Origin: Paenibacillus oryzisoli
GTDB lineage: Bacteria; Bacillota; Bacilli; Paenibacillales; NBRC-103111
Reading direction: 5' to 3'
DNA length: 64,000 nucleotides
Assembly (NCBI RefSeq): GCF_001653565.1
Contig: NZ_LYPB01000049.1
Coordinates: 248,001-312,000 of the forward strand
Shown here: piece after piece, positions 48,075 through 57,083 of the stretch
How the letters are laid out: each line of letters opens with the position of its first letter
How positions within the stretch are numbered: position 1 is the stretch's first letter
Notes under the pieces: model-generated
Told to the model about the DNA's origin: nothing
The model's database searches: none
Seen by the model: only the letters and a program-made list of their open reading frames with translations
Translations under genes and position numbers: made by a program

Positions 48075-48848
48075 ATGAGCTTTGATGAATATCCCCTACT
48101 CGCTGGACTCTATGTGAAGAACGACTCGTATAACGAGCAACGACCCCAAGGAAGGCAAGATTGGCTGCTTACGTTCACCCTCGAGGGCGAAGGTTTTTTT
48201 AACCTGCAAGGCAGCTTGTCCAAATGCAAAACAGGTGACATTCATTTATTGCGCCCAGGTACCCCGCAACACTATGGAACAAGTCCTAGTGCGACGTGGA
48301 GATTCTGCTGGGTTCATTTCCCGGATACCTTCATGGAAACGAATCTTCTTCCCAATCTACAACTGTTGCATCTCACTGTGGATAGCGAGTCGCTGCGCGA
48401 GCGTATTTATCATACCTTTATTCGTATCCTTGAAGATTCACGCGAACGGCAAGAATATTGGTTTGAGCTTTGCAGCACGTCCGTCCAAGAACTATTACTC
48501 GTCATCGCTCAGAAAATGCACAAAAATATCGACCCGCGCATCGAAGAAGTACAGTACCTGCTCTCGAAGAATATGCACCAACCTATTCGAATTGATGAAC
48601 TGGCTAGTGCCGTTGGTTTATCCTCTTCCCGTTTATCTCATCTCTTTAAAGAAAGTACAGGACATTCGGTTATCGATACTCTGAACCAAATGCGAGTTAA
48701 ACAAGCCGTTCTCCTCCTGAAACACACGGATCGCAGCGCTTCTGAGGTATGCTATGACGTTGGATTCCAGAACTACAACCATTTCACAAATCAATTCCGT
48801 AAATGGTACGGCGTGAATCCTAGTGTATTAAAGAAAGAGGAGCGGTAG
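48075..48848 (+). CDS. AraC-family regulator with cupin-type sensor
   Basis: A 257-residue regulator. The N-terminal half is a cupin-like sugar sensor (LTFTLEGEGFFNLQG and LLRPGTPQHYG), and the C-terminal AraC DNA-binding domain (about 155-255) contains IDELASAVGLSSSRLSHLFKE and VGFQNYNHFTNQFRKWYGVNPS. ATG at 48075 lies eight bases after TTGGAGG and is preferred to the earlier TTG and ATG. It starts 21 bases after the PAS kinase and is convergent with a Gfo/Idh/MocA oxidoreductase; its target is unknown. Confidence 0.9.
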   Translation: MSFDEYPLLAGLYVKNDSYNEQRPQGRQDWLLTFTLEGEGFFNLQGSLSKCKTGDIHLLRPGTPQHYGTSPSATWRFCWVHFPDTFMETNLLPNLQLLHLTVDSESLRERIYHTFIRILEDSRERQEYWFELCSTSVQELLLVIAQKMHKNIDPRIEEVQYLLSKNMHQPIRIDELASAVGLSSSRLSHLFKESTGHSVIDTLNQMRVKQAVLLLKHTDRSASEVCYDVGFQNYNHFTNQFRKWYGVNPSVLKKEER

Positions 48849-48856
48849 ATTGGCAT

Positions 48857-49828
48857 CTAGTTGAACCGATAAGGCAACCCCGATTTCGCCGATTCCAAGG
48901 CAGCAACTGTCACTTGCTGAGTCTTGAAAGCATCCGCGTAGTCTGAAAGAATACGCCCCGTATCCCCTGTTTTTAGAGCATATATGAAGGCTTCATTCTC
49001 TACTACATACGGATTAACTTTTTTATGCCTAATCGTAGTTTCATGCGCTTCAATCATTGTCAATCTGTCTGGATCCCACTCCAGTATTCCTTGTTGTGTG
49101 TAACAGGTAATCCCTGTCTTCCCCACACCATCAGGCAATACGCACGTATTCGAAATATTTGCAATAACTCCGCTCTTAAATTTGAGCGTAACAGTCCCTA
49201 CGTCAGGCACTGTAACACCCTCATATTGCTTATGGATTACTTGATGGCCATACATTGCGTAGACTTCATCTATTTCCCCAACGCAATAACGCATAATATC
49301 AACCAAATGTGTGCTTTGCTCAAGGAATTGCCCACCAGATTTACTCTGATCTCGCCACCAGGCAACCTGAGGCATACTCCCCATCCATTTACCAGTCAGC
49401 ATCCCAATTGGCCGTTCTTTCAACAGCTGTTTCATCAGATCCACTGTATCTGTATAACGGAAATGATAGCCTACAGACGTAATTAAGGATTGCTTACTTA
49501 TCTCATTTCGAATCTGTTCAGGCTGCTCTGTATTCAGACCCAGCGGCTTCTCAACAAAGAAAGGAATACCTCTCGCGATGAGCTTCATTTCATATTCACC
49601 ATGTGACATTGGTGGTACTAGGATATAAACAGCATCCAAGCGTTCGCCATCCAACATGTCATCTAGGCTTTCATAGCTGGACCCAATTCCACACGCCAGG
49701 GCAAACGCTTCAGCCTTTGCTAAGCTCGTCCCGCATACCGCCACCACCTGCACGTCATCCATCCCAGATAGTATTCTCGCGTGCATCTTACTGAACCCAC
49801 CTGTACCGATAAGACCGATTCGTAACAT
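48857..49828 (-). CDS. Gfo/Idh/MocA-family NAD(P) oxidoreductase
   Basis: A 323-residue enzyme. The Rossmann domain begins LRIGLIGTGGFSKMHARIL, and the conserved Lys lies in FVEKPLGLN; the C-terminal alpha/beta domain holds GQFLEQSTHLVDIMRYCVGE with the usual His. These enzymes oxidise sugars, inositols or their derivatives. The ATG at 49828 has GAGG six bases upstream. It is convergent with one AraC regulator and divergent from another. Specific substrate unknown. Confidence 0.92.
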   Translation of the reverse strand: MLRIGLIGTGGFSKMHARILSGMDDVQVVAVCGTSLAKAEAFALACGIGSSYESLDDMLDGERLDAVYILVPPMSHGEYEMKLIARGIPFFVEKPLGLNTEQPEQIRNEISKQSLITSVGYHFRYTDTVDLMKQLLKERPIGMLTGKWMGSMPQVAWWRDQSKSGGQFLEQSTHLVDIMRYCVGEIDEVYAMYGHQVIHKQYEGVTVPDVGTVTLKFKSGVIANISNTCVLPDGVGKTGITCYTQQGILEWDPDRLTMIEAHETTIRHKKVNPYVVENEAFIYALKTGDTGRILSDYADAFKTQQVTVAALESAKSGLPYRFN

Positions 49829-50014
49829 CGTTATCCTCACCTATTCTTATAAAATGTCTCTCTTCCTTCTACTGTAACATTCGAGCACGCATTCCGTATA
49901 GCTCAATAACGCCTGACTTATTGTGCTATAATTATTTTCAAGTCTCTTTAGTTCACTTATATTCTAAATAATTCTTCATAAATAAACTGATCAATGATCT
50001 TGTGGTGATACATA

Positions 50015-50824
50015 ATGATACAACTATTTACTTGTGGTTATAATTTCGTTCATGGTAATGGCATCGTGATTGATAGGCCTCGTGGATCCGGGGATTATGC
50101 ATTTGTGCTGTTTAAAAGCCGTGCAGAACTTGTTCTTCATGGTCACTTGCACACGATTGAGAAGAACACCTATATCTTAATGAAACCTCATACTCCGCAT
50201 CTCTACAGACATTTGGATAAGCCGTTTATCAATGACTGGTTTCATTGTTCTGGTAACGAGCTTGAGTCGTTCCTGTCCGAGATCGGTTTTCCATTGGACA
50301 CGCCAATATATGCGGATGATACCATGCTGATTTCCAAATGTTTGATGGACATGAGTAATTATCTTCGACAAAATTCTCCTCTGAAAGAAAGAATCTTAGA
50401 CTGTGATCTGCAATCACTCTTTATGAAGCTCGTCAACTTACGCAACCAGTCTGCGGTCCATGAAAGTAAGAGCCAGTATCTGGTTCCGTTCACCAAGCTG
50501 CGAAACCAGTTATACAGCTCACCTCATTCAATTTATACCGTAGACAAGCTCGCTTCTAGCGTAAATTTAAGCAAATCTTACTTCCAACATATTTATAAAG
50601 AATTGTTTGGGTGCTCCATCATCATGGATCTCATTAACGCTAGGCTTGAATATGCCAAATACCTCCTGTTGAATAGCAATACATCCATTAATCTGATTGC
50701 AAGTATGTGCGGCTACGAGAACGATACTCATTTTATGCGACAATTCAAGAAATTTGTTGGTGTTACCCCTAGTCAATATAAACGCAATAGAATCTCAGAT
50801 CATGAAAGGACGATAGGTCAGTAA
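50015..50824 (+). CDS. AraC-family regulator
   Basis: A 269-residue regulator with an N-terminal arabinose-binding-like cupin half (LHGHLHTIEKNTYILMKPHTPHLYR) and a C-terminal AraC DNA-binding domain (about 165-262; VDKLASSVNLSKSYFQHIYKE, then CGYENDTHFMRQFKKFVGVTPSQYKR). A GTGGTGAT site precedes the ATG. It lies 85 bases before a GH43 enzyme in the same direction, which it probably controls. Confidence 0.9.
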   Translation: MIQLFTCGYNFVHGNGIVIDRPRGSGDYAFVLFKSRAELVLHGHLHTIEKNTYILMKPHTPHLYRHLDKPFINDWFHCSGNELESFLSEIGFPLDTPIYADDTMLISKCLMDMSNYLRQNSPLKERILDCDLQSLFMKLVNLRNQSAVHESKSQYLVPFTKLRNQLYSSPHSIYTVDKLASSVNLSKSYFQHIYKELFGCSIIMDLINARLEYAKYLLLNSNTSINLIASMCGYENDTHFMRQFKKFVGVTPSQYKRNRISDHERTIGQ

Positions 50825-50841
50825 ACAACCACGATAGTTTA

Positions 50842-50870
50842 TTGATCCACTCGTAACTGACACCTATACT
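50842..50870 (+). promoter_or_regulatory. Promoter of the GH43 gene
   Basis: TTGATC (50842-50847), a 17-base spacer and TATACT (50865-50870) lie 39 bases before the GH43 start, between it and the AraC gene. No GTACGTAC operator is present, so AraR control is not indicated. Confidence 0.65.
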
Positions 50871-50909
50871 TTTACTATAATTCATCAATTAACGAAGGAG
50901 TACTTCCAA

Positions 50910-52724
50910 ATGTCAGTACATACTAATCCATATGCAGGCTATCTTTTGGTGCATTTTATCGGAGAACAGCCACTCGGTGAACAAGTCTATTTCTCCTATA
51001 GCGAAGACGGTTTGCACTGGAAGGACTTGAACGCGGGTCTGCCAGTACTGTCTTCAGAGTTGGGCGAGCAAGGCGTGCGGGATCCTTTTATCGTCAGGTC
51101 ACCGAAGGAGGAGAAATTTTACCTAATCGCCACGGATTTGCGTATTGCGAACCAGAAAGGTTGGGATACCGCAGTAAATGCCGGAAGCCGCGACATTATT
51201 GTCTGGGAATCTGCAGACTTAATCCATTGGTCGGCCCCTTGGTCCGTTACAGTAGGCGTGCCAGGAGCTGGCTGTGTCTGGGCGCCTGAAGCCATTTATG
51301 ACGAAGCCTCCGGCGATTTCCTTGTATTCTGGGCTTCGGCGACACAAGAACGCCATGAGGATCATAGAAAGCAAAAAATCTTCTGTGCGCGCACCAAAGA
51401 TTTCCGCAGTTTCATAGGAACGGAAACGTACATCGAGCGTGACAACCATATCATCGATACCACAATCATTGCCCATAACGGGTGCTATTACCGATATTCC
51501 AAGGATGAAACAACGAAGAATATCCGCGTTGAAAAAGGTATCTCGCTGGATAAGGATTCTTTTATCGGCCTGAGCGCTCCAGCTTTAGAGGAATTATTAG
51601 GCGTAGAGGGGCCGCAAATATTCAAGTTTAACGACCGGGAAGAATGGTGCCTCATTGTGGATCGCTTTGCGGAGGGCAAAGGTTATCTTCCCCTTCTGAC
51701 CTCCGATTTGGCTAGCGGTGAGTTCCGGGTTCTACAGGATGGGGAGTTCAACCTCGGTGCATCCAAGAAACGTCATGGCGGCGTCATCCCGATTACTTAC
51801 GAAGAGTGCAGCCGACTACTTGCAGCATTCGGAGACGGTCATCAAGTGCTGGCTGGTCAATTCGCCGACCCTGATCTTGTGAAGTTCGGTGACCGATATT
51901 ACCTGTATCCTACAACAGATGGATTCGATGGCTGGTCAGGCACGCAGTTTCATGCATTTTCCTCAGCAGACCTATCGAATTGGCGAGATGAAGGTGTGAT
52001 TTTGGATCTTGCAACAGGGGATGTTCCTTGGAGCGTTGGTTCTGCTTGGGCACCCGCTATCGCCTTCAAAAGAAGTAACTATTATTATTACTTCTGTGGT
52101 AAAACGGAAACCGGAAGCCACGCCATTGGAGTTGCAATTGCCGAGACACCAGTGGGTCCGTTTCGGGCGCAGTCCGAGCCGCTTATTTCGATGGAACAAA
52201 TGAAGCGTTTGGGCATTCCCATGTCGCTTACCATCGATCCCTCCATTTATATCGAAGACGACGGCACCCCTTACCTGTTGTTCGGAAATGGGAATCCTAC
52301 TATCGTTCGGCTCGAAGATGATATGATCAGTGTTGCCGAGGATACGATGCGAAGTGTGTCTGGTCTGCTCGACTTCCGAGAAGCTGTAACTGTCCTCAAG
52401 CGCGGCGGAATATATCACTTCACCTGGTCCTGTGATGATACAGGCAGCGAAGATTATCACGTCAATTATGGCACAGCGGAGCACTTGTATGGCCCTGTCA
52501 CTTACCAGTACGCGATTCTTGTTAAAAATAAAGAGAGAGATATGCTCGGCACCGCTCATCACTCAATTCTCCAAGAGCCCGGCACCGATCAATACTGGAT
52601 TGCCTACCATCGGTTTGTCACACCGCTGACACGCTTCACCCAGGGTAAAGGCTTTCACCGTGAAGTCTGCATAGATCCACTTACATTTAGCGAAGACGGT
52701 CTTATGCACCCCGTGCAGTTGTAA
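50910..52724 (+). CDS. Tandem-domain GH43 glycoside hydrolase
   Basis: A 604-residue protein without a signal peptide, made of two five-bladed propellers. The first (about 1-305) has RDPFIV (D58) and WAPEAIY (E127). The second (about 315-600) has the GH43 catalytic set: FADPDLV (D320, base), IDPSIYIEDDG (D443) and REAVTV (E491, acid). Arabinofuranosidase or xylosidase activity on imported oligosaccharides is the usual role. GAAGGAG precedes the ATG. It follows an AraC gene and ends at a strong terminator. Whether the first propeller is active is uncertain, since its third acidic residue is not clear. Confidence 0.88.
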   Translation: MSVHTNPYAGYLLVHFIGEQPLGEQVYFSYSEDGLHWKDLNAGLPVLSSELGEQGVRDPFIVRSPKEEKFYLIATDLRIANQKGWDTAVNAGSRDIIVWESADLIHWSAPWSVTVGVPGAGCVWAPEAIYDEASGDFLVFWASATQERHEDHRKQKIFCARTKDFRSFIGTETYIERDNHIIDTTIIAHNGCYYRYSKDETTKNIRVEKGISLDKDSFIGLSAPALEELLGVEGPQIFKFNDREEWCLIVDRFAEGKGYLPLLTSDLASGEFRVLQDGEFNLGASKKRHGGVIPITYEECSRLLAAFGDGHQVLAGQFADPDLVKFGDRYYLYPTTDGFDGWSGTQFHAFSSADLSNWRDEGVILDLATGDVPWSVGSAWAPAIAFKRSNYYYYFCGKTETGSHAIGVAIAETPVGPFRAQSEPLISMEQMKRLGIPMSLTIDPSIYIEDDGTPYLLFGNGNPTIVRLEDDMISVAEDTMRSVSGLLDFREAVTVLKRGGIYHFTWSCDDTGSEDYHVNYGTAEHLYGPVTYQYAILVKNKERDMLGTAHHSILQEPGTDQYWIAYHRFVTPLTRFTQGKGFHREVCIDPLTFSEDGLMHPVQL

Positions 52725-52746
52725 TCCTACGTGCAACACTACATTT

Positions 52747-52801
52747 AATAAAGAAGATCGCCTCCTTCACTAGATTCAGTGGGAAGGCGATCTTCTTTAT
52801 T
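52747..52801. terminator. Bidirectional terminator, GH43 and PhyH genes
   Basis: AATAAAGAAGATCGCCT pairs with AGGCGATCTTCTTTATT, with further pairing inside, around a short loop. A/T runs at both ends. The stop codon of the convergent dioxygenase lies in its right arm (52797-52799). Confidence 0.92.
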
Positions 52802-53639
52802 TACGGCTATATAACAAGGGATTGAGTTCAGAAGCAGCGAGCTCTCCTGGCCCCAAACCAGGAAACCACCTATTCAGATCACTCTCGCGCGCTTTACTAT
52901 CCGGTTCTGCGATACGCAAACCATCCGCATAGTAGATAACGGTCATAACTTTGCGCATCGTATCTGTCGGATTGCCTGGCGCATTGTGCAGCGTCCATCC
53001 CGCGTGGAACGTCGCATCCCCCGCTGCCATTGCTCCGTGTGACTTCGTTTCGAAGCCCTTCCCTTCGATATATCCCGCTAGCGTCCGATGAGACTCATCA
53101 GAAATTACCATCTTATTGATATAACCCAAGAGATGGGATTTCGAAGCAAACGTCATGGAACCTACTGCTTCGGAAATCGGGACAAGGGGCATCCACATGG
53201 TAATCGTCTTATCCGTGTCCAGCGGCCAATAAATTTGATCTTGATGCCATGGCGTATGACCGCCATGAGGCTCCTTATACAAGGCTTGATCATGATAGAT
53301 GCGAACTCCGTCTACGCCCATCAAGTCAGCGGCAATTTGCGCAAACCGCTTCGCAAATACGAAGCGCTGAATGGCTTCACTATGCTCCCATACATTTGAA
53401 ATTTGGATAAATGCCTTCCCATACGTATCACGCTGATCAAGCGGTTTATCTTGCGTGTTTAAATTCTTCACAAGCGTCGATATGATCGGCTCATACACCT
53501 GAATCTCAGCTTCGCTCGCAACACCTCGAAGAGCGATATGACCATCGCGTTGATAGCCCTCCTTCTGCTCTTGCGACAATGTGTAACTGTCTTCTAACAT
53601 CGGCAATGCGTGGATTTCATTAGCATTTAGATGACTCAT
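52797..53639 (-). CDS. Phytanoyl-CoA dioxygenase (PhyH) family Fe(II)/2-oxoglutarate enzyme
   Basis: A 280-residue dioxygenase. The iron site is H132 and D134 (PWHQDQIYW) with H218 (TLHNAPGN), and R229 is the expected 2-oxoglutarate-binding Arg. A leading GGHTPW loop and TMWMPLVPISEAVGSM fit the family. AGAGGTG precedes the ATG. It is divergent from an AraC regulator across 128 bases, which suggests local control. The substrate cannot be told; bacterial members hydroxylate varied small molecules. Confidence 0.9.
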   Translation of the reverse strand: MSHLNANEIHALPMLEDSYTLSQEQKEGYQRDGHIALRGVASEAEIQVYEPIISTLVKNLNTQDKPLDQRDTYGKAFIQISNVWEHSEAIQRFVFAKRFAQIAADLMGVDGVRIYHDQALYKEPHGGHTPWHQDQIYWPLDTDKTITMWMPLVPISEAVGSMTFASKSHLLGYINKMVISDESHRTLAGYIEGKGFETKSHGAMAAGDATFHAGWTLHNAPGNPTDTMRKVMTVIYYADGLRIAEPDSKARESDLNRWFPGLGPGELAASELNPLLYSRK

Positions 53640-53767
53640 GCGATATGCACCTCTTTTGTCTATTTATAGCTTTATTATACGAATCACCTATCTAATTATC
53701 TTTGTCAAACAAGGCTGTTGATTTGTCAAAAACAACTATAATATACTAAAGTGAAAAGAGGACTTCT

Positions 53768-54646
53768 ATGCTGCAACCCTTCCAAGATTCTCCGCCGATT
53801 GTCCCTTACATCCGAGAATGTGATTTTGCCGTTCGCAAGCCTTGGAACTACCCAGAACGCAGACTGATGGATTATTTGTTGGTATACATCCAAGAGGGGA
53901 CATGCTGCTTCTGGGTGAATGATCAGAAGTATATGTTCTACGCTGGTCAGTTCTGCCTCGTCCAACCAGGCAGCTTAGTAACTTTAGAGGGATTAACGAA
54001 CACGGTCACACCTTTTCTCCATTTTGACATTGCCTATAGTCCCCTTCGAGAAGAGAGCTTTCCCACACGACCGGGACAAATTGATCTATCTGCTTACAAC
54101 CATCTCATCCAGCCATCCTTACACGACTTATTCAAGATTCGAGTTCCCGTACATATCCAACCGCAGGATCCTATTCTTCTCAAAGAAAAACTCCTGCAAA
54201 CGATAGAGCTATTCTATGTACCCAACTCGCTCACCCAACTTCGAACACAGCAGCTCATGTTAGATATCATTCTTTCTATTATGGAACCCTATCAACGCGA
54301 GGCTCCTTCACCTGCTCCATCTTTAAACTGGATCACCTCTTATTTCTCTCATCATTTAAGTGATCCGATTTCAGTCAAAGACATGGCTGGCCGCGCCAAT
54401 CTGTCACTTTCTAGGTTCAGCTTTCTTTTCAAGCAACGCTACGGCACATCTCCACACCAATACTTATTGCAGATGCGCATTCACCATTCGCAGGAGTTGC
54501 TTACGAACACAGAGCTCAGTCTTGAATCCATCTCTGATTATTGCGGCTTTGCTGATTTGCATCATTTCTCTAAAATATTCAAACAACGCACAGGCACAAC
54601 GCCCGGCGAGCATCGAAAATCAACTAAAAATCCCTCCACCCGATAA
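53768..54646 (+). CDS. AraC-family regulator
   Basis: A 292-residue regulator: a cupin-like N-terminal sensor (LLVYIQEGTCCFWVNDQKYMF) and a C-terminal AraC domain (about 185-285) with VKDMAGRANLSLSRFSFLFKQ and CGFADLHHFSKIFKQRTGTTPGEHRK. An AGAGGAC site precedes the ATG. It is divergent from the PhyH gene and convergent with a Gfo/Idh/MocA gene; its stop codon lies inside the terminator stem. Confidence 0.9.
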   Translation: MLQPFQDSPPIVPYIRECDFAVRKPWNYPERRLMDYLLVYIQEGTCCFWVNDQKYMFYAGQFCLVQPGSLVTLEGLTNTVTPFLHFDIAYSPLREESFPTRPGQIDLSAYNHLIQPSLHDLFKIRVPVHIQPQDPILLKEKLLQTIELFYVPNSLTQLRTQQLMLDIILSIMEPYQREAPSPAPSLNWITSYFSHHLSDPISVKDMAGRANLSLSRFSFLFKQRYGTSPHQYLLQMRIHHSQELLTNTELSLESISDYCGFADLHHFSKIFKQRTGTTPGEHRKSTKNPSTR

Positions 54647-54670
54647 TAGCTATCGGGTGAAGGGATTTTT
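54626..54670. terminator. Bidirectional terminator after the AraC gene
   Basis: AAAAATCCCT.CACCCGATA pairs with TATCGGGTG.AGGGATTTTT around ATAGC, with one mismatched pair. It has A- and T-runs on its flanks and contains the AraC stop codon at 54644-54646. Confidence 0.93.
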
Positions 54671-54718
54671 CATGTCATTAACTATTTCCCAGAAAATAGG
54701 ACATACGATCTCATTGTC

Positions 54719-55801
54719 CTAGTCGAAGTAAACAGCTTTACCTGTTCTCGCCGACTCATAAATAGCTTCCAGTATCTCAGATACCACACATGCTTGTTCA
54801 GGGGTGACCACTGGATCTGTATCGTTCTCTATTGCTTGAATCCATAATTTCATTTCTAAATCGGAAGCAGATTCCGCTTTACCGTCATAGAACGCAACAC
54901 CGCCAGCTTGCAATTCTACTTCTGTTGTGAACAATCGACTATGTTTCTCGCCGTTGATACGTAGGCCGCCTTTCATATCCGCGCCGCCTTCTGTTCCGGA
55001 AAGCGTACATTTCGCTTCATCGACTTCCAGCGTATTCAATGCCCAACTCGATTCAAGAATAATTGTTGCACCATTTTTCATCGTAATCATGCCAAATGCA
55101 GAATCTTCTACCGTGAACTTAGCTGGATCCCACGGTCCCCAAGCATTTGCCGCATTCTCACGTTGGGATAGCTTGTGGTAGGAAGTCCCCAAAACAACAG
55201 CTGGCTCATAGTTGTTCATCATCCACAACGTCAAGTCTAAAGCATGCGTGCCGATATCGATTAACGGGCCTCCGCCTTGTTTCTCTTCATCGAGGAACAC
55301 ACCCCAAGTAGGTACCGCGCGGCGACGAATCGCATGTGCCTTCGCGAAATAAATATCGCCGAGTTCACCTTCCGAGCATAGCTTATGTAAATGTTGGCTA
55401 TCGCCGCGGAAGCGATTGTTATAGCCAACTGTTAACTTTTTGCCTGTACGTTTAGCTGCTTCAACCATGCGTTTAGCGTCAACCGCAGTTTTCGCCATTG
55501 GCTTCTCTGACATCACATGCTTGCCAGCTTCCAAAGCAGCAATCGTAATCTCAGCATGCGAATCATTCGGCGTACACACGTGTACGATATCAATGGAGCT
55601 ATCTTTCAATACCTCGCGATAATCTTCATACACACGAGCTTCTCCCTTACCGTACTTCGCAGCAGCTTCCTGCGCTTTCTCGGAAATGATATCACAAAAA
55701 GCTACCATTTCTACATTGTTCAACTTGCTTAGACTAGGCATGTGCTTGCCATTGGCAATCCCTCCACACCCAATAATTGCAATCCGATACGTCGTTGACA
55801 T
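54719..55801 (-). CDS. Gfo/Idh/MocA-family oxidoreductase
   Basis: A 360-residue NAD(P)-dependent enzyme. The nucleotide loop is IAIIGCGGIANGKHMPSL, the conserved Lys is in MSEKPMAKT and the His in GGGPLIDIGTHALDLTLWMM. The C-terminal domain includes EDSAFGMITMKNGATI. An AGAGGAGGA site precedes the ATG. It lies near the PhyH gene but on its own transcript. Sugar or inositol derivative oxidation is inferred from the family. Confidence 0.93.
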   Translation of the reverse strand: MSTTYRIAIIGCGGIANGKHMPSLSKLNNVEMVAFCDIISEKAQEAAAKYGKGEARVYEDYREVLKDSSIDIVHVCTPNDSHAEITIAALEAGKHVMSEKPMAKTAVDAKRMVEAAKRTGKKLTVGYNNRFRGDSQHLHKLCSEGELGDIYFAKAHAIRRRAVPTWGVFLDEEKQGGGPLIDIGTHALDLTLWMMNNYEPAVVLGTSYHKLSQRENAANAWGPWDPAKFTVEDSAFGMITMKNGATIILESSWALNTLEVDEAKCTLSGTEGGADMKGGLRINGEKHSRLFTTEVELQAGGVAFYDGKAESASDLEMKLWIQAIENDTDPVVTPEQACVVSEILEAIYESARTGKAVYFD

Positions 55802-56205
55802 GATGTTCCTCCTCTATACTGATCTTGCAAGTTTTTATGATGACAGCAGTACTTGTATGTATAAAGTAATTATACCCAATACCACCGTTAATAAAATTCC
55901 CGATTTGGCGATGATTGTATGCAATTGTGTTCTCTCCATATGTAACGAGCTAGCTAATTCTAGTCCTCTTCCAACACTTAACTGGAAAAACTACAGCTAT
56001 TTCAATAAAAAAATCTCTCAAAATCGATTTAGATGGAAAACATGTAGCTAATTCTCGACTTACTCTTCCAATCAGCTAAATCATCTACAATTACCTGTAG
56101 GAAATCCATTTATTCTTCATTTCTGTCGGAATATCCAAGAATTAACTGCATAACACCCATCTATTTCTTCGACTACTAGCAACTCCTCCCAACCTTCCAA
56201 AAACA
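55802..56205. other. Intergenic region with repeats
   Basis: About 400 bases without a gene. The first 100 bases serve as the promoter region of the Gfo/Idh/MocA gene, containing a TATAAT on the minus strand near 55877. The remainder holds the repeat locus listed separately. Confidence 0.6.
55970..56166. repeat. Intergenic repeat locus A2 (same family as A1)
   Basis: Units occur on both strands: a minus-strand copy at 56028-56053 reading AATTAGCTAC..TTTTCCATCT; plus-strand copies at 56091-56114 (TTACCTGTAGGAAATCCATT) and 56142-56166 (TTAACTGCA..CCCATCTATT); and a head-to-head pair near 55974-56002. Orientation changes within the locus make hairpins possible. Confidence 0.6.
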
Positions 56206-56244
56206 GAAAAAAAGCACGGTTACTGACGAATCAGCATCCATGCT
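56206..56244 (-). terminator. Terminator of the PhoP-like gene
   Basis: Three bases beyond the stop, AGCA..GG..CTGA pairs with TCAG..CC..TGCT around CGAA, with three mismatches, and is followed on the minus strand by seven T. Confidence 0.75.
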
Positions 56245-56246
56245 CT

Positions 56247-56963
56247 TTACTTTTTAATCATCGTGGCCACAAGCTTGTATCCCACGCCGCGTATCGAATC
56301 AATCTGAACCGATTGCTGATTCATTTCCAGCTTCTTGCGCAAAGAGCTCACATGCACATCAACCGTACGTTGACCTCCGATATAGTCGAAGCCCCACACG
56401 ATATTCATGAGATCATCTCGGGTCACAACGACACCCGGGCGCTGGACCAGATACAGCAGAACCTCAAACTCCTTAGGTCGGAGCGGAATCGACTCGCCAT
56501 TCAACACAACTTCATATTTCTCCGGATAGATGCGAAGCTCACCTGCCTGAATCACTTTCTCATTCGATTTGGCGATATCAGCAGCCGCTTCGTCCGATTG
56601 GGTACGACGCAAGACTGCAGCCACTCTCGCAAGCAGCTCGGCCACTCCAAATGGTTTTGTGATATAATCATCTGCCCCATGCTTCAAGCCCTGTACGACT
56701 TCATCTTCGGCATTCCGAGCAGTCAGGATTATGACAGGCGTTCGATTTCCTTTCTGCCTAAGCTTTGCCAATACTTCAAAGCCACTAAGTCCTGGCAGCA
56801 TAATATCCAAAATAATCAAATCATACGACTGCTGAAGCGCCTCTTGCAAGCCGTCTCCACCATGATCTATTACCTTCGTATCGTACGCTTCCTGCGATAA
56901 ATTATAAGACAATAACCGAGCCAATGTCGGCTCATCTTCTATAACTAGTATCTTTTGTGCCAT
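56247..56963 (-). CDS. phoP: PhoP-like OmpR-family response regulator
   Basis: A 238-residue regulator. The receiver (about 1-120) has the acidic pair E9/D10, phospho-acceptor D53 (LIILDIMLPG) and Lys in DDYITKPFG. The winged helix (about 140-236) has RPKEFEVLLYLVQRPG and VDVHVSSLRKKLE. Identification as PhoP rests on family resemblance, the adjacent PhoR-like kinase, and Pho-box-like repeats between the two genes. It is downstream of the kinase gene, the reverse of the B. subtilis order. GGGGG precedes the ATG. Confidence 0.85.
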   Translation of the reverse strand: MAQKILVIEDEPTLARLLSYNLSQEAYDTKVIDHGGDGLQEALQQSYDLIILDIMLPGLSGFEVLAKLRQKGNRTPVIILTARNAEDEVVQGLKHGADDYITKPFGVAELLARVAAVLRRTQSDEAAADIAKSNEKVIQAGELRIYPEKYEVVLNGESIPLRPKEFEVLLYLVQRPGVVVTRDDLMNIVWGFDYIGGQRTVDVHVSSLRKKLEMNQQSVQIDSIRGVGYKLVATMIKK

Positions 56964-56976
56964 GGGATCCCCCGCA

Positions 56977-57059
56977 TTTACAGTTTATTAACATTGCACA
57001 ACCCCAGTGTAACACACAATTGTAAAGGCATTGTAAAGCCTTCGTCAGCGCAATGTAAA
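56977..57059. promoter_or_regulatory. Pho-box-like direct repeats upstream of phoP
   Basis: On the minus strand TTTACA occurs at 57059-57054, 57037-57032 and 57026-57021, i.e. 22 and 11 bases apart; on the plus strand TTTACA (56977-56982) and TTAACA (56988-56993) are 11 apart. TTHACA every 11 bases is the known PhoP binding pattern in Bacillus. It implies a separate, autoregulated promoter for the regulator gene. Confidence 0.75.
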
Positions 57060-57083
57060 TCCGCCTCAATTAATCAATCTATT

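Noticed and set aside
51972-52562. 196-residue minus-strand frame opposite the GH43 gene
   Set aside because: Covers the catalytic domain of GH43 on the other strand and has no start signal.
56313-56900. 195-residue plus-strand frame opposite phoP
   Set aside because: Shadow of a conserved response regulator; no upstream ribosome site.
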